Assembly: GCA_002449785.1 (NCBI GenBank)
Contig: DJXP01000071.1
Coordinates: 1 to 44,224 of the forward strand
Direction of reading: 5' to 3'
From: Clostridiales bacterium UBA7001
Lineage (GTDB): Bacteria; Bacillota; Clostridia; TANB77; CAG-508
DNA: 44,224 nucleotides
Both the position numbers and the translations under genes were made by a program. Position 1 is the stretch's first letter; every line of letters begins with the position of its first letter. Shown here piece by piece: positions 24,454-32,842 of this stretch. Below the pieces are notes generated by a model, which saw nothing but the letters and a program-made list of their open reading frames with translations, was not told the DNA's origin and did no database searches.

Positions 24454-25834
24454 ATGGCAAAAAAAAGTAGTACAGTATTTGTATGTCGGCAGTTGTGGAT
24501 ATGAATCGAGCAAGTGGCTTGGAAAATGTCCAGCGTGTAATGAGTGGAATACATTTGTTGAAGAAAAAGTAATTACTGGTTCTAACTCCTCAAATAGTAA
24601 CAGTAAAAATAAGATTGCTATAAAGGGTGAAATTGTAAAATTAAATGATGTAAAAAAGAAAGAAACTTTTAGAATAAAAACAGGTGTGGCAGAATTAGAT
24701 AGAGTTTTAGGTGGTGGATTTGTTACAGGTTCACTTACTTTACTTGGAGGAGAACCAGGAATTGGTAAATCAACACTTATACTTCAAATTTGCAATAATG
24801 TTAAAATTGATGGTTCAAAAATTTTATATGTATCTGGAGAAGAATCAGCTGAGCAAATAAAGTCTAGAGCAGATAGGTTGGGAATTAAAAATGAGAATAT
24901 ATTATTTTTACCTGAAACCGATATAGATAATGTTGAAGCTTCACTTGAAAATTCTGAAGCTAAATTTGTAATTATAGATTCTATTCAAACAATGTATTCT
25001 GATGAGATATCTTCAGTTGCTGGAAGCATTAGTCAGGTTAGAGAAATTACTGCTAGAATTATGAAGATGTGTAAGCAAAAAGGAATTACTACTATTATAA
25101 TTGGACATGTTACTAAAGATGGTAATATTGCAGGACCAAGAGTTTTGGAACATATGGTAGATACAGTTTTATATTTAGAAGGAGAAAGATATTTTTCATA
25201 TAGAATTTTAAGAAGTGTAAAAAATAGATTCGGTTCAACTAATGAAATTGGAATGTTTGAAATGCAAAATGAAGGATTAATTGAAATTAAAAACCCTTCA
25301 GAATTGTTAATATCTGAACGAGATGGAAATCCAGCAGGTTCTGTAATAGTAGTAAGCTTAGAAGGAACTAGGGCTTTAGTATTAGAACTCCAAGCGTTAT
25401 CAACTCCTACAGTATTTGGAATGCCTAGAAGGAATGCAAACGGATTAGATTATAACAGAGTAACACTTCTTATGGCGGTATTAGAGAAAAGAGCTGGTAT
25501 TAATCTGGGTTCACAAGATGTTTATATTAATTTAGTAGGTGGAATAAAAGTTAATGAACCTGCATTAGATTTAGGAATTATTCTTGCTGCTGCTTCAAGC
25601 TATAAAAATATAAGTATAAGAGAAGATGTAGCTGTTATTGGAGAAGTGGGTCTTACTGGAGAAGTTAGATCTGTAAATATGATTGATAAACGTATTAAAG
25701 AAGCTGAAAAGCTCGGATATAAAATTTGTATTATTCCAGAAAGTAATAAAAAACTCTTGAAAGAAAAATATAAATTAGATATAATAGGCGTGAAAAATAT
25801 TTTAGATGCTATGAAGTATTTAGGATTAAAATAA
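24454..25834 (+). pseudogene. radA: DNA repair protein RadA, apparent +1 frameshift in the zinc finger
   Basis: The expected start is ATG 24454 (SD AGAAAGGAGA), reading MAKKSSTVFVC and then hitting TGA 17 codons in. From 24488 the +1 frame gives 'GSCGYESSKWLGKCPACNEWNTFVEE' without a stop to 25834. Skipping one base in TGTCGGCAGT (24484-24493) restores the canonical C-x-x-C...C-x-x-C zinc finger. Downstream all parts are intact: Walker A 'GGEPGIGKST', Walker B region 'FVIIDSIQTM', the RadA motif 'KNRFGSTNEIG' and the Lon-like C-terminal domain. RadA is a branch-migration helicase in recombination. The alternative start TTG 24479 has no SD and loses the first zinc Cys. This may be a real mutation, recoding at a rare CGG codon, or a read/assembly error. 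The RAYT element ends 24 bp upstream. Confidence 0.8.
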
Positions 25835-25912
25835 ACTTAAGATTAATTGAGAAATTGTATGTGAAAAATAATATAAAAACAAATGTCTCAAGAGAAAGGA
25901 AAGAAAATAAAA

Positions 25913-26779
25913 ATGAAAAATGTTTTAAAAATTTGTTTATGGGTAATTTTAGGAATTCTAGCTTTACTATGTGCAGGTTGGTTTGTATATAGTTTTGTAA
26001 TGTCTAATAAAGCTGATGTTGTTCATCCAGAAGTTACTTTTGAAATTCAAGATTTTGGAAATGTAAAAATGGAATTATATCCAGAATATGCTCCAAATAC
26101 AGTTGCTAATATTATTAAATTAGTTGAAAATGGTTATTATAATAATAAAGTTATATATGGCAAAGATGATTTATGCTTATATATTGGTAGAAATTCAGAT
26201 GGAGAAGTTGAAAATCCTAAAATTAGTTTAATAGATCCTAATATTGAAAAAGATTCTGATGAGGATTATGAATATTCTATTCCGGGTGAATTTATTGCAA
26301 ATGATTTTAAACAAAATACTTTAAGACATGAAAAAGGTATAGTAACATTAATTAGACAAGATTATTCACAGTATTTTCCAAATTTATCAGATGAAAGCTA
26401 TAATTCTGGAAATACAAACATTGCTGTAATAATGAACGATGGTGCAAGTAATTTAAATGGAGTTTATGCAGGATTTGGAAAAGTATTAGAAGGAATGGAT
26501 ATACTAGAAAAATTATATAATGAAATTGAAATAAAGAAAGAAGAAACTACTGATGAAACAGCTGAAGGAGAAACAGTAGATGCAGAAAATGTTGAAGGTG
26601 AAGAAAATACTGAAGAAGAAAGTGGTGGAATTCAAGAATTTAATGTGTATCCAATAATAAAATCTGCATCTGTAGATACAAAAGGTGCTGATTTCGGAAT
26701 GCCAGAAACAGAAGAAGCATTTGATTATAATGAATATATCAATAATTACTTCATGCAACAATATGGTGGTCAACAATAA
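25913..26779 (+). CDS. Membrane-anchored cyclophilin-type peptidyl-prolyl isomerase
   Basis: 288 residues from ATG 25913 (MKNVLKICLW), with AGAAAGGAAAG 8-9 bases upstream; the ATG at 25883 lies before that SD. One membrane helix (about 5-27) places the rest outside. The cyclophilin domain runs from about 37: 'VTFEIQDFGNVKMELYPEYAPNTVANIIKLVENGYYNN' spans its first strands, with 'GVYAGFGKVLEGMDILEKL' at the end. It departs from typical cyclophilins around the active site. The usual FHRVI segment reads 'VIYGKDD', so activity may be reduced. An acidic insertion (about 210-245, Glu/Thr-rich) splits the C-terminal region. It is predicted to act in folding of exported proteins. It ends at a strong terminator. 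Confidence 0.85.
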   Translation: MKNVLKICLWVILGILALLCAGWFVYSFVMSNKADVVHPEVTFEIQDFGNVKMELYPEYAPNTVANIIKLVENGYYNNKVIYGKDDLCLYIGRNSDGEVENPKISLIDPNIEKDSDEDYEYSIPGEFIANDFKQNTLRHEKGIVTLIRQDYSQYFPNLSDESYNSGNTNIAVIMNDGASNLNGVYAGFGKVLEGMDILEKLYNEIEIKKEETTDETAEGETVDAENVEGEENTEEESGGIQEFNVYPIIKSASVDTKGADFGMPETEEAFDYNEYINNYFMQQYGGQQ

Positions 26780-26784
26780 ATTTG

Positions 26785-26816
26785 AAAACAACTACTAAAA
26801 AGTAGTTGTTTTTTTT
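26785..26816 (+). terminator. Terminator after the cyclophilin gene
   Basis: AAAACAACTACT (26785-26796) and AGTAGTTGTTTT (26801-26812) form a 12-bp stem with an AAAA loop, and T's run to 26816. Confidence 0.92.
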
Positions 26817-26827
26817 GTGTAAAACAC

Positions 26828-26856
26828 TTGACAAATCAAAAAAAAAAGTGTAAAGT
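26828..26856 (+). promoter_or_regulatory. Promoter of the ylxM-ffh translation operon
   Basis: TTGACA (26828-26833), a 17-base spacer and TAAAGT (26851-26856), 31 bp before the ylxM ATG and directly after a terminator. Confidence 0.65.
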
Positions 26857-26887
26857 ATATTAGCATTACAAATTAAGAGGTGGTCAA

Positions 26888-27238
26888 ATGGAAAAAAATG
26901 TTAAAGTAAGTATTTTACTTGATATTTATGGAAAAATGTTAACAGAAAAACAATATAAACTTCTAGATGACTACTATAATAATGATTTATCTTTATCAGA
27001 AATTGCTGAGAATGAAAGAATTACAAGACAAGCTGTTAGAGATAATCTTAAGAAGGGAGAAAATAAGCTTTCACAATTTGAAGAGAAGCTTTTGTTTATG
27101 AAAAAAACTTTAGAAAAAGAAGAACAAATTTCTAAAATCTTAAATGAACTTAAAAAAATAGAAAGTAGTTCATCAGATAAAGAAATAGCTAAGATTCTTC
27201 AGAACATTAAAGAAAAATTGATAGAATTAAATATATAG
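26888..27238 (+). CDS. ylxM: YlxM-family helix-turn-helix protein, SRP-associated
   Basis: 116 residues, the family's usual length. A sigma-70 region-4-like HTH lies at about 16-60: 'LTEKQYKLLDDYYNNDLSLSEIAENERITRQAVRDNLKKGE', read across two conserved parts. A Glu/Lys-rich helix follows. In Firmicutes and Mollicutes YlxM precedes ffh and is reported to associate with the signal recognition particle. SD AAGAGGTGG lies 5-8 bases before the ATG. Its stop overlaps the SD of ffh, so the two are translationally close. Confidence 0.93.
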   Translation: MEKNVKVSILLDIYGKMLTEKQYKLLDDYYNNDLSLSEIAENERITRQAVRDNLKKGENKLSQFEEKLLFMKKTLEKEEQISKILNELKKIESSSSDKEIAKILQNIKEKLIELNI

Positions 27239-27247
27239 GAGGAAATG

Positions 27248-28606
27248 ATGGCTTTTGACGGATTATCTTCTAGGCTTCAAGAAATAACTAGAAAATTAAA
27301 AGGAAAAGCTAGAATTAGTGAAGCAGATTTAAAAGAAGTATTAAGAGAAGTTAAACTTGCTTTATTAGAAGCAGATGTTAATTACAAAATTGTTAAAGAT
27401 TTTGTAAAAGTAATTGAAGAGAAAGCTTTAGGTCAAGATGTATTAAAATCACTTACTCCTGGACAACAAGTTGTAAAAATAGTAAAAGATGAATTAGTAG
27501 ACCTTTTAGGTGGAGAAGAAACAAAAATTAATTTCACTCCTAATCCACCAACTGTAATAATGCTTGTTGGACTTCAAGGATCTGGTAAAACAACAACTGC
27601 TGGAAAACTAGCAAATATTATTAGAAAACAGGGAAAAAAACCTTTACTTGTTGCATGTGATGTGTATAGACCTGCTGCTATAAAACAATTGCAAGTCGTT
27701 GGAAAACAGCTTGATATTCCAGTATATAGTAATGAAAACACTAAAGATGTTGTAACAATTGCTAAACAAGCTATAAATACTGCAATTTCAAAACTAAATG
27801 ATGTAATAATAATAGATACAGCAGGGCGCCTTCAAATAGATGAGGTTCTTATGCAAGAATTAAAAAATCTAAAATCTAGTATTAAACCACATGAGATATT
27901 ATTAGTTGTTGATTCAATGACAGGTCAAGATGCTGTAAATATTGCAGATGCTTTTAATAAAGACTTAGGAATAGATGGTATTGTTTTAACAAAACTTGAT
28001 GGAGATACAAGAGGTGGTGCTGCATTATCTGTTAAAAAAATTACAGGAAGGCCAATTAAGTTTGCAGCAACTGGCGAAAAACTAAGTGATATAGAAGTAT
28101 TTCATCCAGAAAGAATGGCTTCTAGAATTCTTGGTATGGGTGATGTGCTTTCAATTATAGAGAAAGCAGAAGAAGCATTTGATATTGAAGAAGCTGAAAA
28201 ATTAGAGAAAAAACTTAAAAAGCAAAGTTTTGACTTAGAAGATTATTTAACACAATTAAGACAAATGAAAAAAATGGGGTCATTTTCTTCAATTTTAAAG
28301 TTAATACCTGGAATGAATAAATTAAAAGATGTTGAAATCGATGATAAAGAATTTATAAAAATTGAAGCGATTATTTGTTCTATGACCAAAGAAGAAAGAA
28401 GAAATCCTAAAGTATTAAATGGAAGCAGAAGACTTAGAATTGCCAAAGGAAGTGGAACAACTGTTGAACAAATAAATAAATTTATGAAATCTTTTGAAAT
28501 GACTCAAAAAATGATGAAAGAAATGACATCAAATAAGGGCATGATGAAAAGAATGATGAAAAATATGAATATGGATGATTTAAAAGATTTTTCAAAATTT
28601 AATTAG
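27248..28606 (+). CDS. ffh: Signal recognition particle protein Ffh
   Basis: 452 residues from the second of two adjacent ATGs (27248), since AGGAGG is 5 bases from it but only 2 from ATG 27245. The N domain is followed by the G domain: 'GLQGSGKTTTAGKLA' (P-loop, about 106-120), 'DVYRPAA', 'IDTAGR', 'TKLDGDTRGGA'. The C-terminal M domain is Met-rich ('MTQKMMKEM', 'MMKRMMKNMNM') and binds 4.5S RNA and signal sequences. It targets nascent membrane and secreted proteins with FtsY, which is not in the window. It is the second gene of the ylxM-ffh-rpsP-khpA-rimM-trmD-rplS group. Confidence 0.98.
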   Translation: MAFDGLSSRLQEITRKLKGKARISEADLKEVLREVKLALLEADVNYKIVKDFVKVIEEKALGQDVLKSLTPGQQVVKIVKDELVDLLGGEETKINFTPNPPTVIMLVGLQGSGKTTTAGKLANIIRKQGKKPLLVACDVYRPAAIKQLQVVGKQLDIPVYSNENTKDVVTIAKQAINTAISKLNDVIIIDTAGRLQIDEVLMQELKNLKSSIKPHEILLVVDSMTGQDAVNIADAFNKDLGIDGIVLTKLDGDTRGGAALSVKKITGRPIKFAATGEKLSDIEVFHPERMASRILGMGDVLSIIEKAEEAFDIEEAEKLEKKLKKQSFDLEDYLTQLRQMKKMGSFSSILKLIPGMNKLKDVEIDDKEFIKIEAIICSMTKEERRNPKVLNGSRRLRIAKGSGTTVEQINKFMKSFEMTQKMMKEMTSNKGMMKRMMKNMNMDDLKDFSKFN

Positions 28607-28694
28607 TTATTAAATTTATAAAATTAGTTTTAAATTAAAAAAATTAATTTTATTGTTTAAATAAATAAAAAATTTTCAGGAGGTGAATTTAATT

Positions 28695-28931
28695 ATGGTA
28701 AAAATAAGATTACAAAGAGTTGGAAAGAAAAAGGCTCCATTTTATCACATAGTTGTTGCTGATTCTAGATCACCAAGAGATGGTAAAATTGTTGAACAAA
28801 TTGGAACATACGATCCAATGACAGATCCTGCAACTATAGTTTTAGACAAAGAAAAAGCAAATCAATGGATAAAAAATGGTGCAAAACCAACTGATACAGT
28901 TAAAGCTTTAATTGAAAAAGCTTCTAAATAA
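28695..28931 (+). CDS. rpsP: 30S ribosomal protein S16
   Basis: 78 residues from ATG 28695 (MVKIRLQRVGKKKAPFYHIV), with AGGAGGTGA about 8 bases upstream; the in-frame ATG at 28683 overlaps that SD. The signature 'ADSRSPRDGKIVEQIGTYDP' follows. S16 is an early 16S rRNA binder. It is 88 bp after ffh, a gap that is AT-rich with no visible terminator. Confidence 0.97.
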   Translation: MVKIRLQRVGKKKAPFYHIVVADSRSPRDGKIVEQIGTYDPMTDPATIVLDKEKANQWIKNGAKPTDTVKALIEKASK

Positions 28932-28948
28932 TAAAAAGAGGTGCTAAA

Positions 28949-29179
28949 ATGAAAGATATACTTGAGCTTATAATTAAAAATTTAGTAGATAATGAAGAAA
29001 AAGTTTCTATTAGTGAAAAAAGTGATGATAAAACTATTACTTATGAAGTTAAAGTAGATAAAGATGATATGGGAAAAGTAATAGGAAAACAAGGAAAAAT
29101 GGCAAAAGCTATCAGAGTTGTTATGAAAGCTGTAGCTGTTAAAGAACATAAAAAAGTAAATGTAGAATTTATTGATTAG
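28949..29179 (+). CDS. khpA: KH-domain RNA-binding protein KhpA (YlqC)
   Basis: 76 residues with one KH domain. The GxxG loop is in 'DDMGKVIGKQGKMAKAIRVV' (about residues 38-57, G-K-Q-G). KhpA forms a complex with KhpB/Jag in Firmicutes and binds many RNAs affecting cell elongation and division. The usual place between rpsP and rimM is kept, with an SD AAGAGGTGC before the ATG. Short gaps on both sides (17 and 8 bp) indicate cotranscription. Confidence 0.95.
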   Translation: MKDILELIIKNLVDNEEKVSISEKSDDKTITYEVKVDKDDMGKVIGKQGKMAKAIRVVMKAVAVKEHKKVNVEFID

Positions 29180-29187
29180 GTGTTTAG

Positions 29188-29691
29188 ATGGATAAATATT
29201 TAGAATTAGGGCAAATTGTAAATGTTAAAGGCTTAAAAGGAGAAGTTAAGGTCAATTCATATACTGATGACAATACAAAGTTTAAAAGATTGCCAAAAGT
29301 ATTTATTAAGAAAAATTCTTCTATAAAAGAATTTGAAATTGAAAAAGTTGGCTATATAAAAAATCAAGTTATTATAAAATTTAAAGGAATTGATAGAGTT
29401 GAAGATGCTGAGACTTTAAGAAATTCATATATTTTAGTTGATAGAGATGATTTAGAAAAATTACCTGAAGGAGTATATTATATAGCAGATTTAATTGGAC
29501 TTAGTGTCTATACAGAAGAGAATGTTTATTTAGGAAAAGTTGATGACATTTATAATACCGGAAGTAATGATATTTATGTTATTAAAGATGATTTAGGCAA
29601 GCAAAAATTGTTACCTGGAATAGATGAAGTAATAAAAAAAGTAGATATTAATTCTGGAAAAATAATTGTAAATTTAATTAAAGGGTTGTAA
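29188..29691 (+). CDS. rimM: Ribosome maturation factor RimM
   Basis: 167 residues, normal length. The N-terminal domain contains 'LGQIVNVKGLKGEVKVNSYTD', and the PRC-barrel half has 'YYIADLIGLSVYTEENVYLGKVDDIYNTGSNDIYVI' and 'KQKLLPGIDEVIKKVDI' (cited in parts). RimM assists 30S head assembly through S19. The SD is GGTG only (weak), 8 bp after khpA. It is followed 2 bp later by trmD, the standard pairing. Confidence 0.96.
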   Translation: MDKYLELGQIVNVKGLKGEVKVNSYTDDNTKFKRLPKVFIKKNSSIKEFEIEKVGYIKNQVIIKFKGIDRVEDAETLRNSYILVDRDDLEKLPEGVYYIADLIGLSVYTEENVYLGKVDDIYNTGSNDIYVIKDDLGKQKLLPGIDEVIKKVDINSGKIIVNLIKGL

Positions 29692-29693
29692 TT

Positions 29694-30407
29694 ATGAAAT
29701 TTGATGTTTTAACACTTTTCCCAGAAATGTTTGAACCTATAAAACAAAGTATAATAGGAAGAGCTTTAAATCAAAACTTATTACAGATTAATTTAATAAA
29801 TATTAGAGATTTTTCAAATGATAAGCATAAAAAAGTAGATGATACTGTATATGGTGGTGGAGCAGGAATGCTTATAAAACCAGATGTTGTATATGATGCG
29901 TTTAATTCTGTAAAGAAAACTAATTCTAAAGCAATATATCTATCGCCACAAGGAAAAACACTTAATCAGGAAAAAGTGATTAGTCTTTCTAAAGAAGAAC
30001 ATATTATTTTATTATGTGGTCATTATGAAGGAATTGACCAAAGAGTAATTGATATGATTGCACCTGAAGAAATATCAATTGGTGACTATGTGCTTACATG
30101 TGGAGAATTACCAGCTATGGTATTAATAGATAGTATTTCAAGATATGTAGATGGTGTTATAGCAAATGAATCTATTTATGAAGAAAGTTTTTTAAATGGT
30201 CTTCTTGAGTATCCACAATATACTAGACCTGAAATTTTTGAAGGAATATCTGTACCAGAAGTTTTAAAATCTGGACATCATGAAAATATTGAAAAATGGA
30301 GACGAAGAGAAGCTATAAAAACCACATACATGAAAAGACCAGATTTGCTAAAAAATGCACAATTAACAGAGGAAGAAAAAGAGTTTATAGAAAAATTAAA
30401 AAAATAG
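29694..30407 (+). CDS. trmD: tRNA (guanine37-N1)-methyltransferase TrmD
   Basis: 237 residues. SPOUT-fold motifs are present: 'FDVLTLFPEMFEPIKQSIIG' at the N-terminus, 'DDTVYGGGAGMLIKPD', the trefoil-knot 'LLCGHYEGIDQRVID' and 'SIGDYVLTCGELPAMVLID', and the C-terminal 'RPDLL'. It makes m1G37 in tRNAs reading CCN, CUN and CGG codons, preventing +1 slippage. The ATG has a weak SD (AAGGGTTG) inside the end of rimM, 2 bp upstream, implying coupled translation. Confidence 0.97.
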   Translation: MKFDVLTLFPEMFEPIKQSIIGRALNQNLLQINLINIRDFSNDKHKKVDDTVYGGGAGMLIKPDVVYDAFNSVKKTNSKAIYLSPQGKTLNQEKVISLSKEEHIILLCGHYEGIDQRVIDMIAPEEISIGDYVLTCGELPAMVLIDSISRYVDGVIANESIYEESFLNGLLEYPQYTRPEIFEGISVPEVLKSGHHENIEKWRRREAIKTTYMKRPDLLKNAQLTEEEKEFIEKLKK

Positions 30408-30417
30408 AGTTTGATAA

Positions 30418-30453
30418 TTGCAAAGTTTAAAAAAACAAATGAAACATTTGCAA
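30418..30453 (+). promoter_or_regulatory. Hairpin in the rplS leader (possible L19 autoregulatory structure)
   Basis: TTGCAAAGTTT (30418-30428) pairs with AAAC-A-TTTGCAA (30442-30453), 11 bp with one bulged A, ending about 14 bases before the rplS SD. L19 leaders that control rplS are known in Firmicutes. I cannot confirm that this matches their consensus. Confidence 0.35.
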
Positions 30454-30480
30454 AAACTAAGAAAAGGAGGAAAGTTTCGA

Positions 30481-31035
30481 ATGGATATTTTAAAATCTAT
30501 AGAACATGAACAATTAAAAAACAAAATTCCAGAATTAAAAATTGGTAATACTGTTAGAGTTCATGTAAGAATAAAAGAAGGAAATAAAGAAAGAATCCAG
30601 GTATTTGAAGGAATTATTATTAAAAAACAAGGTGGAGGAGTAAATGCAACATTTACAGTAAGAAGAATTTCTTATGGTGTTGGTGTTGAAAAAACATTTT
30701 TAGTTCATTCACCAATGATTGAAAAAGTTGAATTAGTAAGAGTTGGTAAAGCAAGACGTGCTAAACTTTATTATTTAAGAGATAGAGTTGGTAAGGCTGC
30801 TAAGACTAAGGAAAAAGTTGGAGCAAGAATTGAAAATAAAGAAATTATTATAAAAGAAGAAGTTGTTCCAGGTGAATCTGAAGCAGAAGAAGTTGTAACT
30901 GAAGAAGTTGTTCAAGAAGCTGTTGAAGAAAACAAAAAAGTTGAAGAAGCTAAAGCCCAAGAAGAAGCAGCTACTACTGATGAGACAAAAAAAGAAGAAG
31001 TTAAGCCTGAAGATAAAAAAGACAATGAAGAATAA
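30481..31035 (+). CDS. rplS: 50S ribosomal protein L19 with long acidic C-terminal tail
   Basis: 184 residues from ATG 30481 (MDILKSIEHEQ), with SD AAAAGGAGG about 9 bases upstream; a longer reading from TTG 30418 would run through the leader hairpin. The L19 body is normal up to about residue 115 ('GKARRAKLYYLRDRVGKAAK'). It is followed by about 68 extra residues dominated by Glu, Lys, Ala and Val ('EEVVTEEVVQEAVEENKKVEE' region). L19 lies at the 30S-50S interface. Acidic tails on L19 occur in a few lineages and are of unknown use. A perfect terminator follows, so rplS ends the operon. Confidence 0.95.
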   Translation: MDILKSIEHEQLKNKIPELKIGNTVRVHVRIKEGNKERIQVFEGIIIKKQGGGVNATFTVRRISYGVGVEKTFLVHSPMIEKVELVRVGKARRAKLYYLRDRVGKAAKTKEKVGARIENKEIIIKEEVVPGESEAEEVVTEEVVQEAVEENKKVEEAKAQEEAATTDETKKEEVKPEDKKDNEE

Positions 31036-31066
31036 TTAATATTAAAGGCTGGAAAATTATGGAAAT

Positions 31067-31103
31067 AAAAGAGTGAATTAATGAAAACTTAATTCACTCT
31101 TTT
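31067..31103. terminator. Terminator of the rplS operon (also faces the convergent gene)
   Basis: AAAAGAGTGAATTAA (31067-31081) and its exact complement (31089-31103) form a 15-bp stem with a 7-base loop. T's end the + strand copy and A's precede it, so it can serve the convergent minus-strand gene too. Confidence 0.88.
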
Positions 31104-31137
31104 ATTTGGAATAATAATGCAAATTGTAGAATTTTGT

Positions 31138-32652
31138 TTAATCATCGTAAGATCTTTCTTTAGGTTCAAAAGGTCTTAATGTTATAAAATGCTCACTTAT
31201 TTGTGGTTGCTTTGCTGTCTTTACAATAACATATGGAGAAGGTTTATTATTAATAATATGCTTTACTACTTTCTTTTCATTTACATTTTTTCTTTTATTA
31301 ATAAATTTTTCAATAATATCCTTAACAGATTTTAATTCTTCAATTGTTGCTACAAGTGGTCTTTCTGAAGCATCAGTAATCCATCTATTGTCAGGTGATT
31401 TTATAACTCTTCTTTCTAATGCTAATACATCATCTCTTACAGATGGTTTAAAAGTATCTCTAAAAGCTGAAAATGGAATATTAAATAAATCATTAAATGA
31501 AACATGATAAAACTTATAAAGACATTCTGCAAAATTTCTAACTCTTAAACGATTTCCTAATTTATGTTGAACTGATGACTCATCATTATTATTTAAAATG
31601 ACATTTTCTGACCTGTCGAAGTCAATGTAAGTTGGAACAGCTAATCTATGATAAGTTCTTTCATGAGGTTTGTATAAATTACTATGAGAAGCTTTTCCAT
31701 AAGCTTGATAATTATATTGATCTCTTGTAAAGAAATGATATTCTATTGAACAATCAGTATTTTTAGGTGGTATAATTTCGTTTGGTAAATCATATGGTAT
31801 TATTTCTTTAGCGTAATTTGGTATAGTATATACATGAATAGATTGGTAACCAGATTTTTTGGGATGCATAACATAGTCTCTAGTCACACTGCGAATTTTG
31901 TCATTATCCATTTCAGATGGTTTTGATTTTGGAATAGCAATTTCATCTAAAACTCCATCTGCATAACCTTCAAGTTGCGCACGGTTTTGGATTTTTTCAA
32001 GTCTATCAGGGTGAAATGCATCATTTACTGGAATGAAACTATATTGATGAATAGAATTTTCTGTACCTTGTTCTGCTTCATTTTTGTATATACCATGATG
32101 TTTTAAAAAGTCAATATAAACTGTATATAGAAAATCATTTTCGGCATCTTTACCTTTTTCTTTTATAGATTTTGGAACATTAATAACTATTTGGGCTCCT
32201 AGCAGGTCTTTTAATCCATTATTTAAATAAGATAAATCTTGTCCACTTTTTATATATTCATCAATTTTATTTTTTACTTTTTGAATATAACTAATAGGAG
32301 ATTTTATTCTTGCACTCATATCAATTATTGGTGCATCGTCTGGATACATTTCATTATATTTTTGAAAAAATGCATAATCGTTATTAAGTTCATTAATTGC
32401 ATATGTTAAAAAAGTATCTTTAATATCATACTCTGGTGATGGAAGATATGTTACAGAATTATAGTAATTTAAAGCATTATAAATGGCAGAGTATATTTGT
32501 CTCTGCTCTAAAGAAACATTTTCACCTCTTAAATAAAAAACAATGTCATCTTTTAATTGTTTTATGGCATCTGAAGCTTTACCTTTGTATTTGCTATTTC
32601 TTAAATTTAAATTAACTTCAGGAACTTCCCAAGTATATTTTTTCTTATTCAT
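31138..32652 (-). CDS. Divergent RelA/SpoT nucleotidyltransferase-domain protein (putative alarmone synthetase)
   Basis: 504 residues from ATG 32652 (MNKKKYTWEVP), with AAAGGAT 7 bases upstream. A RelA/SpoT-synthetase pattern spans about 110-330: 'SARIKSPISYIQKV' (115-117, like the R-x-K-x-x-x-S ATP-site motif), 'LKDLLGAQIVI' (D149; usual DL-G-R has Q154), 'KKSGYQSIHVY' (268-273) and 'CSIEYHFFTRDQYNYQAYGKASHSNLYK' (E304 kept; the usual EVQIRT is EYHFFT). There is no HD hydrolase, TGS or ACT domain. About 110 N-terminal and 170 C-terminal residues are unfamiliar. If active it would transfer pyrophosphate from ATP to GDP/GTP; loss of the two basic positions leaves that open. It is transcribed alone from a strong promoter. 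Confidence 0.65.
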   Translation of the reverse strand: MNKKKYTWEVPEVNLNLRNSKYKGKASDAIKQLKDDIVFYLRGENVSLEQRQIYSAIYNALNYYNSVTYLPSPEYDIKDTFLTYAINELNNDYAFFQKYNEMYPDDAPIIDMSARIKSPISYIQKVKNKIDEYIKSGQDLSYLNNGLKDLLGAQIVINVPKSIKEKGKDAENDFLYTVYIDFLKHHGIYKNEAEQGTENSIHQYSFIPVNDAFHPDRLEKIQNRAQLEGYADGVLDEIAIPKSKPSEMDNDKIRSVTRDYVMHPKKSGYQSIHVYTIPNYAKEIIPYDLPNEIIPPKNTDCSIEYHFFTRDQYNYQAYGKASHSNLYKPHERTYHRLAVPTYIDFDRSENVILNNNDESSVQHKLGNRLRVRNFAECLYKFYHVSFNDLFNIPFSAFRDTFKPSVRDDVLALERRVIKSPDNRWITDASERPLVATIEELKSVKDIIEKFINKRKNVNEKKVVKHIINNKPSPYVIVKTAKQPQISEHFITLRPFEPKERSYDD

Positions 32653-32687
32653 TAATAATCCTTTCAAATCATTTGTATATCTATTTA

Positions 32688-32716
32688 ATTATACCATTTT
32701 TTAAGACAAAAATCAA
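32688..32716 (-). promoter_or_regulatory. Promoter of the RelA/SpoT-like gene
   Basis: On the minus strand TTGATT (32716-32711), a 17-base spacer and a perfect TATAAT (32693-32688), 36 bases before the ATG. Confidence 0.75.
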
Positions 32717-32842
32717 ATTTCGAATGTGGATTTTGTGTGAAATTTCCTTGTTTTTTTAGACTTTGTATGATAATATATACATAGAAAAAATGTGGAGGAA
32801 ATAGTTTTATATAAAATTTTTTGTATAAAATGAAATAATAGC

